Both the position numbers and the translations under genes were made by a program. Positions 52,299-61,164 of a stretch of DNA of 64,000 nucleotides are shown piece by piece. The DNA is taken from NCBI RefSeq assembly GCF_039652555.1, contig NZ_JBDJAF010000001.1, forward strand, positions 1,736,001 through 1,800,000, given 5' to 3'. The stretch comes from Parafrigoribacterium mesophilum (GTDB lineage Bacteria; Actinomycetota; Actinomycetes; Actinomycetales; Microbacteriaceae). The notes under the pieces are model-generated. The model was not told the DNA's origin. It searched no databases and was given only the letters and a program-made list of their open reading frames with translations. Position 1 is the first letter of the stretch. Each line of letters opens with the position of its first letter.

Positions 52299-53072
52299 CT
52301 AGCTTCCTTTCAGAACAAGTGCGGCGATCTCGGCTGGCGGGCCGGCCGACAGCGGCTGCCATGAGTCGAAGACGCTGTACGCCACGATGCGTTCGGCCGC
52401 CGAAAGCTTGGGGTTGCAGCTGGTCATCGTCAAGAGCCGGCCGGTGGTGGCTGCCGTCTTCGATTGCGGAACGGGGTTCTTCACTCCGACGCCGTTCGGA
52501 TAGACGTACTCGGTGTTGCGGTAAACGTAGGTGTAATAGCCCTGTTCGGTCTGCACGTAGATCCGGTCACCGACGCGGAGAGTCGCGATCGAGTTGAACG
52601 GGGCACCGTGCGTGGTGCGGTGTGCGGCCACGGCAAAGTTGCCGATCTGCCCAGGCATCTGGGTGCCCGGGTAGTGGCCGATGCCGTTCTTATTGAGGAC
52701 CTTTACCGTACCCACTCCTTCGGCGATGGACCTGGCGTAGTCGGGTCCGAATCGCGGAATATACATGATGGCGAACTTGGTAGCCTCCGTCGGCTCGGTG
52801 GCCACGACAGGTTCTCCGTACGACACCGGCTGCGTCGGCGGGGCATCCGGTGGCGTCGGGGCAGCCGGGAGATCCGCCACCCAGCTGTGTGCGAGTTCCG
52901 CCGCCGAGGCGTTCTGCTGCCCACCGACGATGACGTCATTGAGCCAAAGCTGCCAGCCGAGGAAGAGAAGGACCAGAACTCCCGCCGTCACCAGCAGTTC
53001 GCCCAACACCCCAATGAGGCTGAGCCGGGGCCGTTCGTGCCGGCGGCGCGACGGTCGCAGCTCATCGCTCAT
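52299..53072 (-). CDS. Class E sortase
   Basis: This 257-residue transpeptidase joins cell-wall proteins to peptidoglycan. It has a short cytoplasmic, Arg-rich start, one membrane helix (GVLGELLVTAGVLVLLFLGWQLW, about 20-42), a His in VAAHRTTHG and the catalytic Cys in TMTSCNPK, with a conserved Arg in AAERIV. Class E enzymes usually recognise LAxTG signals; no such substrate occurs in this window. It is divergent from crgA across 80 bp. Confidence 0.92.
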   Translation of the reverse strand: MSDELRPSRRRHERPRLSLIGVLGELLVTAGVLVLLFLGWQLWLNDVIVGGQQNASAAELAHSWVADLPAAPTPPDAPPTQPVSYGEPVVATEPTEATKFAIMYIPRFGPDYARSIAEGVGTVKVLNKNGIGHYPGTQMPGQIGNFAVAAHRTTHGAPFNSIATLRVGDRIYVQTEQGYYTYVYRNTEYVYPNGVGVKNPVPQSKTAATTGRLLTMTSCNPKLSAAERIVAYSVFDSWQPLSAGPPAEIAALVLKGS

Positions 53073-53152
53073 GTGGTCGATTCTAGGCGCTGGAACCGGC
53101 GGTTACTGCCCCGCGCCCGGAGCCCCAGGGCGGTTTCCGATAGAATCGGCAA

Positions 53153-53392
53153 ATGGCCACATCGAAGACGAATGCTGCGCGCCCGGAAGACCACCACTCC
53201 GGGAATAACGTCCCCAACCCCGTGTGGTTCAAGCCGATCATGTTCGGGCTGATGCTGCTCGGATTGGCCTGGATCATCGTGTTCTACGTCAGCCAAGGTA
53301 CCTTGCCCGTTCAACAGCTGGATCAGTGGAACATTCTCGTCGGGTTCGGCATCCTCTTCGTCGGATTCCTGATGACCACACGCTGGCGCTGA
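53153..53392 (+). CDS. crgA: CrgA, septation inhibitor / divisome membrane protein
   Basis: This 79-residue protein has a polar start and two membrane helices (WFKPIMFGLMLLGLAWIIVFYVSQ and ILVGFGILFVGFLMTTRW), the length and shape of CrgA. The family binds FtsZ, FtsQ, FtsI and PbpA in mycobacteria and supports placement of the septum. The DNA is intact; the start ATG 53153 has a GGCAAATGG context without a clear ribosome site. Confidence 0.93.
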   Translation: MATSKTNAARPEDHHSGNNVPNPVWFKPIMFGLMLLGLAWIIVFYVSQGTLPVQQLDQWNILVGFGILFVGFLMTTRWR

Positions 53393-53438
53393 CCCTCGGC
53401 AATTACACCGCTGTAACTATCCCCACTGTGGACAGGCC

Positions 53439-53447
53439 TGTGGATAA
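53439..53447. promoter_or_regulatory. Consensus DnaA box (inverted)
   Basis: TGTGGATAA, the reverse of TTATCCACA, just before the rhomboid stop; an imperfect copy (TGTGGACAG) lies 11 bp to the left at 53427-53435. It sits in the 58-bp gap between crgA and the rhomboid gene. Confidence 0.4.
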
Positions 53448-53450
53448 CTT

Positions 53451-54311
53451 CTAGCCGAACAGCCGAGCGGGCAGCCAGGCGACCCCGGCAACGGTGAGCA
53501 GCACGAGCCCCACCAGAACGCCGATGAGCAGCAGTACCTGGCGGTTCTGCTGGCGGGGCTGCCGGGTCTTCACCAGCACGAGGGCAACCAGACCGCCGAC
53601 GAGAAGGCCGCCGACGTGGGCTTGCCAGGCGATTCCGGGGATGATGAACCCGGCGACCAGGTTCAACCCGATCACCACCATCAGCTGAACGCTATTGCCG
53701 CCGAGGCGACGCTGGATCACGAAGAACGCCCCGAGCAGCCCGAAGATCGCTCCGGAGGCACCGAGCACCGCGATGCCGGGGGCAATCAGCAGCACCCCTA
53801 CCGAGCCGCCCAGGCCGCTCAGGAGGTAGAGGGCGAGGTAGCGCCACCGGCCGAGCGCGCGCTCCAGGATCTGGCCGAAGATGAGCAGGGAGTACATGTT
53901 GAGGGCGATGTGCAGGATCGATCCGTGCAGGAACAGCGTCGTGATCATCCGCCACGGCTCGAATTGGGTCCACGGCGGGAAGTAGAGGAAATCCTGCGTC
54001 ACGCTGCCGTTCGACGGCCCGCCGGTGAGATATTGCGCTAAGAAGACGAGCCCGCAAAGCGCGATGACGCCGTAGGTCACCACCGGCGAGTCTGTGCGTG
54101 TGCCGCGACGCACGGCCGTGAGGATAGCGGGTTTGCGCTTCGGCGCACTTTGCCTAGCCTCGTTCACGCACTCGGGGCAGTGCACCCCCACCGCGGCCTG
54201 AGTCTGGCACTGCGGGCAGATGGTCCTGCCGCAGCGTTGGCAGAGCACGAAGCTTTGACGATCCGGATGACGATAGCAGAAGTTCGCGGGATCGCTCGAC
54301 GCGTCACTCAC
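53451..54311 (-). CDS. Rhomboid-family intramembrane serine protease
   Basis: This 286-residue protein has an N-terminal zinc-ribbon-like part (CYRHPDRQSFVLCQRCGRTICPQC, CPECV) and six to seven membrane helices. The catalytic Ser is in GASGAIFGLLGAFF and the catalytic His in WQAHVGGLLVGG. The conserved HxxxN is in LHIALNMYSL. It cleaves membrane proteins within the bilayer. It resembles the rhomboid that neighbours ppiA in M. tuberculosis (Rv0110 type domain order). Confidence 0.9.
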   Translation of the reverse strand: MSDASSDPANFCYRHPDRQSFVLCQRCGRTICPQCQTQAAVGVHCPECVNEARQSAPKRKPAILTAVRRGTRTDSPVVTYGVIALCGLVFLAQYLTGGPSNGSVTQDFLYFPPWTQFEPWRMITTLFLHGSILHIALNMYSLLIFGQILERALGRWRYLALYLLSGLGGSVGVLLIAPGIAVLGASGAIFGLLGAFFVIQRRLGGNSVQLMVVIGLNLVAGFIIPGIAWQAHVGGLLVGGLVALVLVKTRQPRQQNRQVLLLIGVLVGLVLLTVAGVAWLPARLFG

Positions 54312-54364
54312 GCGGCGTGCACCTGGAATATCGGCATTCCCACTCCCGCTGTCGCGGCCTTGGC

Positions 54365-54904
54365 TCAGACTTCCTCGACGGTGACGCTTTGGATGACGAC
54401 ATCCTCCAGCGGACGGTCCCGGCCATCCTTCTTGACGTTCTCGATTTCCTTGACCACCGCCTGGGATTCCGGGTCTTCGACCAGGCCGAAGATGGTGTGC
54501 TTGCCCTGTAGCCAGGTGGTGGGAACGGTTGTGATGAAGAATTGCGAGCCGTTGGTGCCGTGTCCGGCCTGCTTGCCGGCGTTGGCCATGGCGAGCACGT
54601 ACGGCTTGGTGAAGTCGAGTTCGGGGTGGATCTCGTCGTCGAACTGGTAGCCGGGACCGCCGGTGCCCTGTCCCAGCGGGTCACCGCCCTGGATCATGAA
54701 GTCGTCGATGATGCGGTGGAAGATGACGCCGTCGTACAGTTTGTCCTTGGAGACCTTGCCTGTGGTGGGGTGGGTCCACTCGATCGTTCCGGTGGCGAGC
54801 CCGACGAAGTTCGCGACTGTCTTCGGCGCGTGGTTCCCGAGAAGGTTGACCTTGATGTCGCCGTGATTGGTGTGCAGGGTGGCTACGTGAGTGTGGAGAG
54901 ACAT
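54365..54904 (-). CDS. ppiA: Cyclophilin-type peptidyl-prolyl isomerase
   Basis: This 179-residue cyclophilin A-like protein is cytoplasmic (no signal peptide). Active-site residues are in FHRIIDDFMIQGGDP, FVGLATG and QFFITTVPTTWLQGKHTIFG. It catalyses proline cis-trans isomerisation. It lies divergent from the CwsA-like gene across 121 bp. Confidence 0.95.
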   Translation of the reverse strand: MSLHTHVATLHTNHGDIKVNLLGNHAPKTVANFVGLATGTIEWTHPTTGKVSKDKLYDGVIFHRIIDDFMIQGGDPLGQGTGGPGYQFDDEIHPELDFTKPYVLAMANAGKQAGHGTNGSQFFITTVPTTWLQGKHTIFGLVEDPESQAVVKEIENVKKDGRDRPLEDVVIQSVTVEEV

Positions 54905-55025
54905 GGGTTTATTGTTTCACACGCCGTGTGCGGTATCAGCGTTCACACAGGCAGTACGGGTTTGCTGCCGGTAGGCAGTGCGAGGATAGTTGTGGTTTCG
55001 AGCAACACTTTGAGGGAGGTTTCTG

Positions 55026-55571
55026 ATGGGAATGTCACGGAAGCGCCGGCGCGGACTGAAGCGGCTCAGGGGAAGCGCCTCCGACCTCTGGGAGGACCAG
55101 CGCGACGTGCTGGATCGCGCCACCAAAGTGCTGGGTGAAGCCCGGCGTCAGTTGGTCAGCGTTGGTCGCGAGGAAGTCGTCCCGCGGATGAAAGACACCG
55201 CGGTTAACCGCGTACTGCCGAGCGTTGCCACGGGCATCGTGACCACCAAACGGGCCGCGCGCAGTGCCAAAGAGAGGTTTTCCGACGAAATCATCCCGGC
55301 GGTGACCGGTGCGTTCGGGTCGGCGTTGACTATGGCTGAGCTGGCGAAGGACTCTAGGGTGCGCGAAGCGCTCGATCGCGTGACCAGGCGTAAGGCGCTG
55401 CCTCCGGAGAAGTCCTCAGGCCCCGGTCGTTTCATCCTGATGAGCGTCGGAGTGGTCGCCCTCGCCGGCGTCGCCTATGCGGCATGGCAGACGCTGCGTT
55501 CGGATGATGACCTCTGGGTGGGCGATGAGGCCGACGGGTTCGACGAGCCGCACCCGGTTCCGGCCCTCTAG
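55026..55571 (+). CDS. CwsA-like membrane protein, C-terminal DLW motif
   Basis: This 181-residue protein has a basic N-terminus (SRKRRRGLKRLRG), a charged helical body and a C-terminal membrane helix (GRFILMSVGVVALAGVAYAAW) followed by SDDDLWVGDEADG. Position between tRNA-Ala and ppiA, and orientation opposite to gyrA and ppiA, are those of mycobacterial cwsA (Rv0008c), a septal and shape protein. The DLW stretch after the helix is also seen in tiny DLW-39 proteins. The function is inferred from position and topology only. ATG 55026 is supported by GAGGGAGG six bases upstream. Confidence 0.6.
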   Translation: MGMSRKRRRGLKRLRGSASDLWEDQRDVLDRATKVLGEARRQLVSVGREEVVPRMKDTAVNRVLPSVATGIVTTKRAARSAKERFSDEIIPAVTGAFGSALTMAELAKDSRVREALDRVTRRKALPPEKSSGPGRFILMSVGVVALAGVAYAAWQTLRSDDDLWVGDEADGFDEPHPVPAL

Positions 55572-55615
55572 CGATCACCGCCCTCTGGCGACCACGGACC
55601 TCTGGCGACCACGGA
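55564..55615. repeat. 17-bp tandem repeats (two perfect, one degenerate)
   Basis: CCTCTGGCGACCACGGA occurs twice without gap (55582-55598, 55599-55615). A third copy at 55565-55581 matches in 13 of 17 positions and contains the stop codon of the CwsA-like gene. It is a local duplication; no function is evident. Confidence 0.85.
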
Positions 55616-55618
55616 CCG

Positions 55619-55691
55619 TGGAGTCTAGGGGAATCGAACCCCTAACCTCCGCCTTGCAAAGGCGGCGCTCTGCCAATTGAGCTAAGACCCC
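55619..55691 (-). tRNA. tRNA-Ala (anticodon TGC)
   Basis: A 73-base tRNA without encoded CCA. Acceptor GGGGUCU pairs with AGACUCC including the G3-U70 identity pair. The anticodon loop is CTTTGCAAG; T-loop GTTCGATTC. It lies 44 bp behind tRNA-Ile on the same strand. Confidence 0.97.
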
Positions 55692-55735
55692 GGGAAACCG
55701 AGTCCCCCGCGCACCATGGGGATCCGGCACACCGG

Positions 55736-55809
55736 TGGGGATACCAGGACTTGAACCTGGGACCTCTTCGTTATCAGCGAAGCGCTCTAACCGCCTGAGC
55801 TATATCCCC
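55736..55809 (-). tRNA. tRNA-Ile (anticodon GAT)
   Basis: A 74-base tRNA without encoded CCA. Acceptor GGGGATA pairs with TATCCCC; anticodon loop CTGATAA; T-loop GTTCAAGTC. The Ile-Ala order downstream of gyrA is as in M. tuberculosis. Confidence 0.97.
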
Positions 55810-55858
55810 ATAAGGGCAGATTCGAGGTTATCGCATCCGCCGCTATTTCTTGTAATCG

Positions 55859-56266
55859 TTAGTTATTGGTGAAGCCCACCAGGACCCCGCCGGTGATCCG
55901 CACCGTGAAGTTGTACAGCACCGCCACCAACGCGCCGAGCACCGTGCCGACGACCACGTTGAGCAGCGCCACAATCGAGGTGAACAGCATCACCTTGACC
56001 AGCGAAAAGCTGCTCATCACGTCGAACCCGGGTTCATCGAGAATGCTCTGCAGGAGCGAGTTGATCTTGTCGAAAATACTCGTCGAGTCCAAGAACATCC
56101 ACACCAGGAACGTCGCCACGATCATGACGATTCCCAGGCACACCGTGACCAGGAACGCGAGTTTCACGACCGACCAGAAGTCGATGTACACCAGCTTGAG
56201 GCGCACCTGCTTGGTTTGCACAGCGCGTTGCGACTTGCGCTGAAGCTTCTCGGCGACGCTACTCAT
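55859..56266 (-). CDS. DUF3566 membrane protein (Rv0007 type)
   Basis: This 135-residue protein has a basic N-terminus (KLQRKSQRAVQTKQVRLKL) and two membrane helices (VVKLAFLVTVCLGIVMIVATFLVWMFL and MLFTSIVALLNVVVGTVLGALVAVLYNF). The family is fixed to the 3' side of gyrA in actinobacteria. ATG 56266 overlaps the end of gyrA; GTG 56269 is an alternative. Function is unknown. Confidence 0.9.
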   Translation of the reverse strand: MSSVAEKLQRKSQRAVQTKQVRLKLVYIDFWSVVKLAFLVTVCLGIVMIVATFLVWMFLDSTSIFDKINSLLQSILDEPGFDVMSSFSLVKVMLFTSIVALLNVVVGTVLGALVAVLYNFTVRITGGVLVGFTNN

Positions 56267-58922
56267 CACTGGTTTCGTTCATTTCGGCTTCGTCCTTTTC
56301 CGGGGTGATCGGCTCGCCCTCGGTCTCGGGTTCCCCAGTCGGCTCCAATTCGGCGTCGGCGATCTCCTCGCCGTCGTCCTCTGAAACATCCTGGCTGTCC
56401 AGGTCGCGTTCGCTGTTCTTCGCTACGGCGATGATCTTGTCGTCGTCCTCGAACCTGGCGAACACGACACCCATGGTGTCGCGACCCTTGGCCGGAACTT
56501 CGGCCACCGCAGAGCGTACCACCTTGCCGCTGGCAAGAACCACAAGGACCTCGTCGTCGTCCTCGACCATCAGTGCACCGGCGAGGTCGCCCCGCGCTTC
56601 CTGGAGTTTCGCAACCTTGATGCCCAGTCCGCCACGATTCTGCACACGATACTGGTCGATGGAAGTGCGCTTGGCGTACCCGCCGTCGGTGACGACGAAC
56701 ACATATCCAGTGGACTCGCTGTCGCCGTCCGACGGGACGACTGAGGCATCCAGTAGCTGGTCGTCGTCCCTGAAGTGCATGCCGATCACACCGGACGTCG
56801 CGCGGCCCATCGGGCGCAGGGCCTCGTCGGATGCGGTAAATCGGATCGACATCCCCTTGCGCGAGACCAACAGTACGTCCGAGTCCTCCTCCACCAGCAT
56901 TGCGGACACCAGTTCGTCGTCGTCGCGCAGGTTGATGGCGATGATGCCGCCGGAACGGTTCGTGTCGTACTCGCTGAGCAGAGTTTTCTTGACCAGCCCG
57001 CCCTTGGTGGCCAGTACCAGGTAGCTGGCCGCCTCGTAGTCGCGGATCGCCAGGATCTGCGCGATCTCCTCGCCCGGCTGCAGCGGCAGCAGGTTCGCGA
57101 TGTGCTGGCCCTTGGCGTCCCGGCCGGCCTCCTGCACCTCGTAGGTCTTTACCCGGTACACCCGGCCGGTGTTGGTGAACACGAGCAGCCAGTGGTGCGT
57201 GGTGGTCACAAAGAAGTGTTCGACCACGTCGTCGGCCCGCAGCTGCGCACCACGAACGCCCTTGCCCCCGCGGTGCTGGCTGCGGTACTTGTCGCTGCGG
57301 GTGCGCTTCAGGTAGCCGTCACGGGTGACTGTGACCACCATCTCCTCCTCGGGGATGAGGTCTTCCACATTCATGTCGCCGTCGAAACCGAACATGATCT
57401 CGGTGCGACGGTCGTCGCCGTATTTGTCGATGATCTCGGTGAGTTCGGTGCTCACGATGTCTCGCTGTCGCTCAGGCTTCGCGAGGATGTCGATGTATTC
57501 GGCGATCATCCGCTCCAGTTCGGCGGCCTGGTCCTGGATTTTCTGGCGTTCCAGTGCGGCGAGTCGGCGCAGCTGCAGGTTGAGGATGGCGCTGGCTTGC
57601 AACTCGTCGACATCCAGCAACCCCATGAGGCCTTCGCGGGCCTCGTCGACGGTCGGTGAGCGGCGGATCAGGGCGATGACCTCATCCAGGGCGTCCAGTG
57701 CCTTGAGGTAGCCACGGAGGATGTGCGCGTCCGCCTCGGCCTTGCGCAGCCGGAAGGCGGTGCGCCGCACAATGACGTCGATCTGGTGGTCGACCCAGGC
57801 CGTGATGAAGCCGTCAATGGCGAGCGTGCGGGGAACACCGTCGACGATGGCGAGCATGTTCGCGCCAAAGTTCTCCTGGAGCTGGGTGTGCTTGTAGAGG
57901 TTGTTGAGCACCACCTTCGCCACCGCGTCGCGCTTGAGCACAATGACCAGCCGCTGGCCGGTGCGCCCCGAGGTCTCGTCACGGATGTCCGCGATCCCGG
58001 AGATTCGGCCTTCCTTGACCAACTCGGCGATTTTCAGCGCGAGGTTGTCCGGGTTCACCTGGTAGGGCAGTTCGGTGACAACGAGGCAGGTGCGTCCCTG
58101 CAGCTCCTCCACGTTGATCACGGCGCGCATCGTGATAGAACCGCGGCCGGTGCGGTAGGCGTCCTGGATGCCCTTCAGGCCAAGGATGCGCGCGCCGGTG
58201 GGGAAGTCCGGGCCTTTGATGCGATGGATGAGCGCCTCGACGAGCTCTTCCTGCGTTGCTTCTGGGTTCGCGAGGTACCAGAGTGCGCCCTCGCCCACCT
58301 CACGCAGGTTGTGCGGTGGGATATTGGTGGCCATGCCAACGGCGATACCGACGGAACCGTTGACCAGCAGGTTCGGGAACCGGCTGGGCAGCACGAACGG
58401 TTCCTGCGTGCGGCCGTCGTAGTTGTCCCCGAAGTCGACCGTCTCCTCGTCGATGTCCCTGACCATCTCCAGGGCCAGCGGCGCCATTTTCGTCTCGGTG
58501 TACCGCGGCGCCGCAGCACCGTCGTTGCCTGGCGAACCGAAGTTGCCCTGTCCCAGCGCCAGTGGGTAACGCAGGCTCCAGGGCTGTACCAGGCGCACCA
58601 GTGCGTCGTAGATAGAGGCGTCGCCGTGCGGGTGGAATTGTCCCATCACCTCGCCGACCACGCGGGCACTCTTGGAGAACGCCTTGTCCGGGCGGTATCC
58701 GCCGTCGAACATCGCGTAAATCACCCGGCGGTGCACGGGCTTCAATCCGTCGCGGACCTCGGGTAGTGCCCGGCCGACGATCACACTCATCGCGTAGTCC
58801 AGGTAGGAACGCTGCATCTCCAGCTGGAGGTCTACCTGGTCGATCTTGTCGTGCGCGGTGTTAATCTCCGGCCCGGCGATGTGGTCGGCAGGAGCCTGCG
58901 TGTTGTCTGTTTCGTCAGCCAT
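56259..58922 (-). CDS. gyrA: DNA gyrase subunit A
   Basis: This 887-residue protein makes up the breakage-reunion part of gyrase. The active-site Tyr is in AAPRYTETKM. The quinolone region reads HPHGDASIYDALVR, with Ala at the position of E. coli Ser83 and Ser next to it, as in wild-type mycobacteria; Asp87 is kept. The GyrA box is QHRGGKGVRG. The C-terminal tail is long and acidic (from about 830). It lies behind gyrB across 93 bp. Confidence 0.98.
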   Translation of the reverse strand: MADETDNTQAPADHIAGPEINTAHDKIDQVDLQLEMQRSYLDYAMSVIVGRALPEVRDGLKPVHRRVIYAMFDGGYRPDKAFSKSARVVGEVMGQFHPHGDASIYDALVRLVQPWSLRYPLALGQGNFGSPGNDGAAAPRYTETKMAPLALEMVRDIDEETVDFGDNYDGRTQEPFVLPSRFPNLLVNGSVGIAVGMATNIPPHNLREVGEGALWYLANPEATQEELVEALIHRIKGPDFPTGARILGLKGIQDAYRTGRGSITMRAVINVEELQGRTCLVVTELPYQVNPDNLALKIAELVKEGRISGIADIRDETSGRTGQRLVIVLKRDAVAKVVLNNLYKHTQLQENFGANMLAIVDGVPRTLAIDGFITAWVDHQIDVIVRRTAFRLRKAEADAHILRGYLKALDALDEVIALIRRSPTVDEAREGLMGLLDVDELQASAILNLQLRRLAALERQKIQDQAAELERMIAEYIDILAKPERQRDIVSTELTEIIDKYGDDRRTEIMFGFDGDMNVEDLIPEEEMVVTVTRDGYLKRTRSDKYRSQHRGGKGVRGAQLRADDVVEHFFVTTTHHWLLVFTNTGRVYRVKTYEVQEAGRDAKGQHIANLLPLQPGEEIAQILAIRDYEAASYLVLATKGGLVKKTLLSEYDTNRSGGIIAINLRDDDELVSAMLVEEDSDVLLVSRKGMSIRFTASDEALRPMGRATSGVIGMHFRDDDQLLDASVVPSDGDSESTGYVFVVTDGGYAKRTSIDQYRVQNRGGLGIKVAKLQEARGDLAGALMVEDDDEVLVVLASGKVVRSAVAEVPAKGRDTMGVVFARFEDDDKIIAVAKNSERDLDSQDVSEDDGEEIADAELEPTGEPETEGEPITPEKDEAEMNETSDE

Positions 58923-59015
58923 GAATTCTCTGTTCTTCGGGTGTACCGGTGATCGAGTCTGTCAAGATGGTCGCGGTCGTCGCGACTGTCCAGCCTGTCG
59001 AGACCACCGCGGTTA

Positions 59016-60998
59016 TCAAATGTCCAGGAAGCGGACGTCTTTGGCATTGCGCTGAATGAAGCTGCGGCGCGAGTCGACGTCCTCTCCCATCAGAGTGGAG
59101 AAGATCTCGTCCGCCGCGGCCGCGTCGTCCAAGGTCACCTGGAGCAGCGTGCGGGTCTGCGGGTTCATGGTGGTCTCCCACAACTCCTTGTAATCCATCT
59201 CGCCCAGACCCTTATAACGCTGGATGCCGTTGTCCTTCGGAATACGTTTTCCGGCCGCGAGCCCGGCCTCGAGCAGCGCGTCCCGCTCGCGATCCGAGTA
59301 AACGTACTCGTGCGGTGAATTGCTCCACTTGAGCCGGAACAGCGGTGGTTGCGCCAAGTAGACGTAGCCGAGGTCAATCAGCGGTCGCATGTAACGGAAC
59401 AACAGTGTGAGCAACAGGGTGGTGATGTGCTGGCCGTCCACATCGGCATCGGCCATCAGCACGATCTTGTGATACCGGGCCTTGTCGGAGTCGAACTCTT
59501 CGCCGATTCCGGCGCCGAACGCGGTGATCATCGCCTGCACCTCGGCGTTGCCGAGTGCGCGGTCCAGCCGGGCCTTCTCCACGTTGAGGATCTTGCCGCG
59601 CAACGGCAGGATGGCCTGCGTCTCCGGGTTGCGACCCTGCACTGCGGAGCCGCCGGCGGAGTCACCCTCGACGATGAAGATCTCCGAGATGCTCGCGTCG
59701 TTGCTTGAGCAGTCACGCAGCTTTCCCGGCATGCTGTTGGATTCCAGCAGCCCCTTACGGCGGGTCTGTTCACGCGCCTTGCGGGCGGCCATCCGCGCGG
59801 CCGACGCCTGCAGCGCTTTCCGGATGATATCGCGGGCCTGCGGAGGGTTGCGGTCGAACCAGTCGGTCAATTGGTCGCCGGTGATCCGCTGCACAAAGGA
59901 CTTGGCCTCGGTGTTGCCCAGTTTCGTCTTCGTCTGGCCTTCGAACTGCGGCTCGGCAAGTTTTACCGAAATGACCGCGGTCAGGCCCTCGCGCACGTCG
60001 TCGCCGGTGAGGTTGTCATCCTTGTCCTTGAGGATGCCTTTTTCTCGCGCGTACTTGTTGACGAGTGTGGTCAACGCCGCACGGAATCCCTCTTCGTGGG
60101 TGCCGCCCTCGTGCGTGTTGATGGTGTTCGCGTAGGTATGCACGCTTTCCTGGTACGAGTTCGTCCATTGCATGGCGACCTCGACCGAAATCTTGCGGTC
60201 GGTGTCTTCTGCCTCGAAGGAGATGATCTCCGGATGCACCACCTCGATCTTTTTGGCGGAGTTCAGATACTCGACGTAGTCGACCAGTCCCTTCTCATAG
60301 AGGTAGACGACCTCGACCGGCTCGGCGGCGCCATCCAGCCCGCGCTCATCGGTCAGCGAGATGGTGAGGCCCTTGTTGAGGAACGCCATCTGCTGGAACC
60401 GGGCTCGCAGCGTCTCATAGTCGAACTGGGTGGTCTCGAAGGTGTCCGCGCTCGGCCAAAATGTGATGACGGTGCCGGTACCAGAGTCGGCCTCATCCTT
60501 CGACAGCGGAGCTTGTGGAACTCCATGCCGGTAGGACTGCCGCCAGGTGAATCCGTTGCGTCGCACCTCGACGTCCAGCTGACTGGAAAGCGCATTGACT
60601 ACCGAGAGACCGACGCCGTGCAGGCCACCGGACACCGTGTATCCGCCACCGCCAAACTTACCGCCGGCGTGCAGGATGGTCAGCACCACCTCGACGGTCG
60701 ATTTGTTCTCGTGCTTGTTGAGCCCAACCGGGATGCCGCGGCCGTTGTCGCAGACCTGGATGCCACCGTTACGGAGCATCACTATCGAAATGGTGTCGCA
60801 GTATCCCGCCAGAGCCTCGTCAACGGAGTTGTCGACCACCTCGTACACCAGGTGGTGCAATCCGCGCGGGCCGGTAGAGCCGATGTACATGCCTGGCCGC
60901 TTACGGACCGCCTCAAGCCCTTCCAAGATTTGAATCTGGTCTGCGCCATAAGAGGGGCTGGTGTTGTTGTCTGCGGGCGACTGCGCGGTAAGTGACAT
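59016..60998 (-). CDS. gyrB: DNA gyrase subunit B
   Basis: This 660-residue ATPase subunit has the GHKL motifs (EVVDNSVDEALAGYC, CDNGRGIPVG, GGLHGVGLSVVNAL), the TOPRIM EGDSAGGSA and the DADVDGQHI metal motif. The C-terminus ends RNAKDVRFLDI as in other gyrases. An AGGAG site lies 12 bases before ATG 60998. The 166-bp gap before it holds the probable gyrBA promoter. Confidence 0.98.
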   Translation of the reverse strand: MSLTAQSPADNNTSPSYGADQIQILEGLEAVRKRPGMYIGSTGPRGLHHLVYEVVDNSVDEALAGYCDTISIVMLRNGGIQVCDNGRGIPVGLNKHENKSTVEVVLTILHAGGKFGGGGYTVSGGLHGVGLSVVNALSSQLDVEVRRNGFTWRQSYRHGVPQAPLSKDEADSGTGTVITFWPSADTFETTQFDYETLRARFQQMAFLNKGLTISLTDERGLDGAAEPVEVVYLYEKGLVDYVEYLNSAKKIEVVHPEIISFEAEDTDRKISVEVAMQWTNSYQESVHTYANTINTHEGGTHEEGFRAALTTLVNKYAREKGILKDKDDNLTGDDVREGLTAVISVKLAEPQFEGQTKTKLGNTEAKSFVQRITGDQLTDWFDRNPPQARDIIRKALQASAARMAARKAREQTRRKGLLESNSMPGKLRDCSSNDASISEIFIVEGDSAGGSAVQGRNPETQAILPLRGKILNVEKARLDRALGNAEVQAMITAFGAGIGEEFDSDKARYHKIVLMADADVDGQHITTLLLTLLFRYMRPLIDLGYVYLAQPPLFRLKWSNSPHEYVYSDRERDALLEAGLAAGKRIPKDNGIQRYKGLGEMDYKELWETTMNPQTRTLLQVTLDDAAAADEIFSTLMGEDVDSRRSFIQRNAKDVRFLDI

Positions 60999-61164
60999 AA
61001 AAAGGCTGGCTCCTGCCGGGGTAGATCATCTGTCGTTCCTGGCCCGGCTTCTGGATGCAGTAGCTGCCTCGGCGACGGTTCCAGTCTATCAAACGCCCTG
61101 TGTCAGGAAGCCGAAATCGGCCGTCTGGGGACTTCGTTTCTCGCGACCCACCTATTTTGTCCAG

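Noticed and set aside
60999..61164. Origin-like or regulatory cluster before gyrB
   Set aside because: No DnaA boxes or clear dyads were found; treated as an ordinary promoter region.
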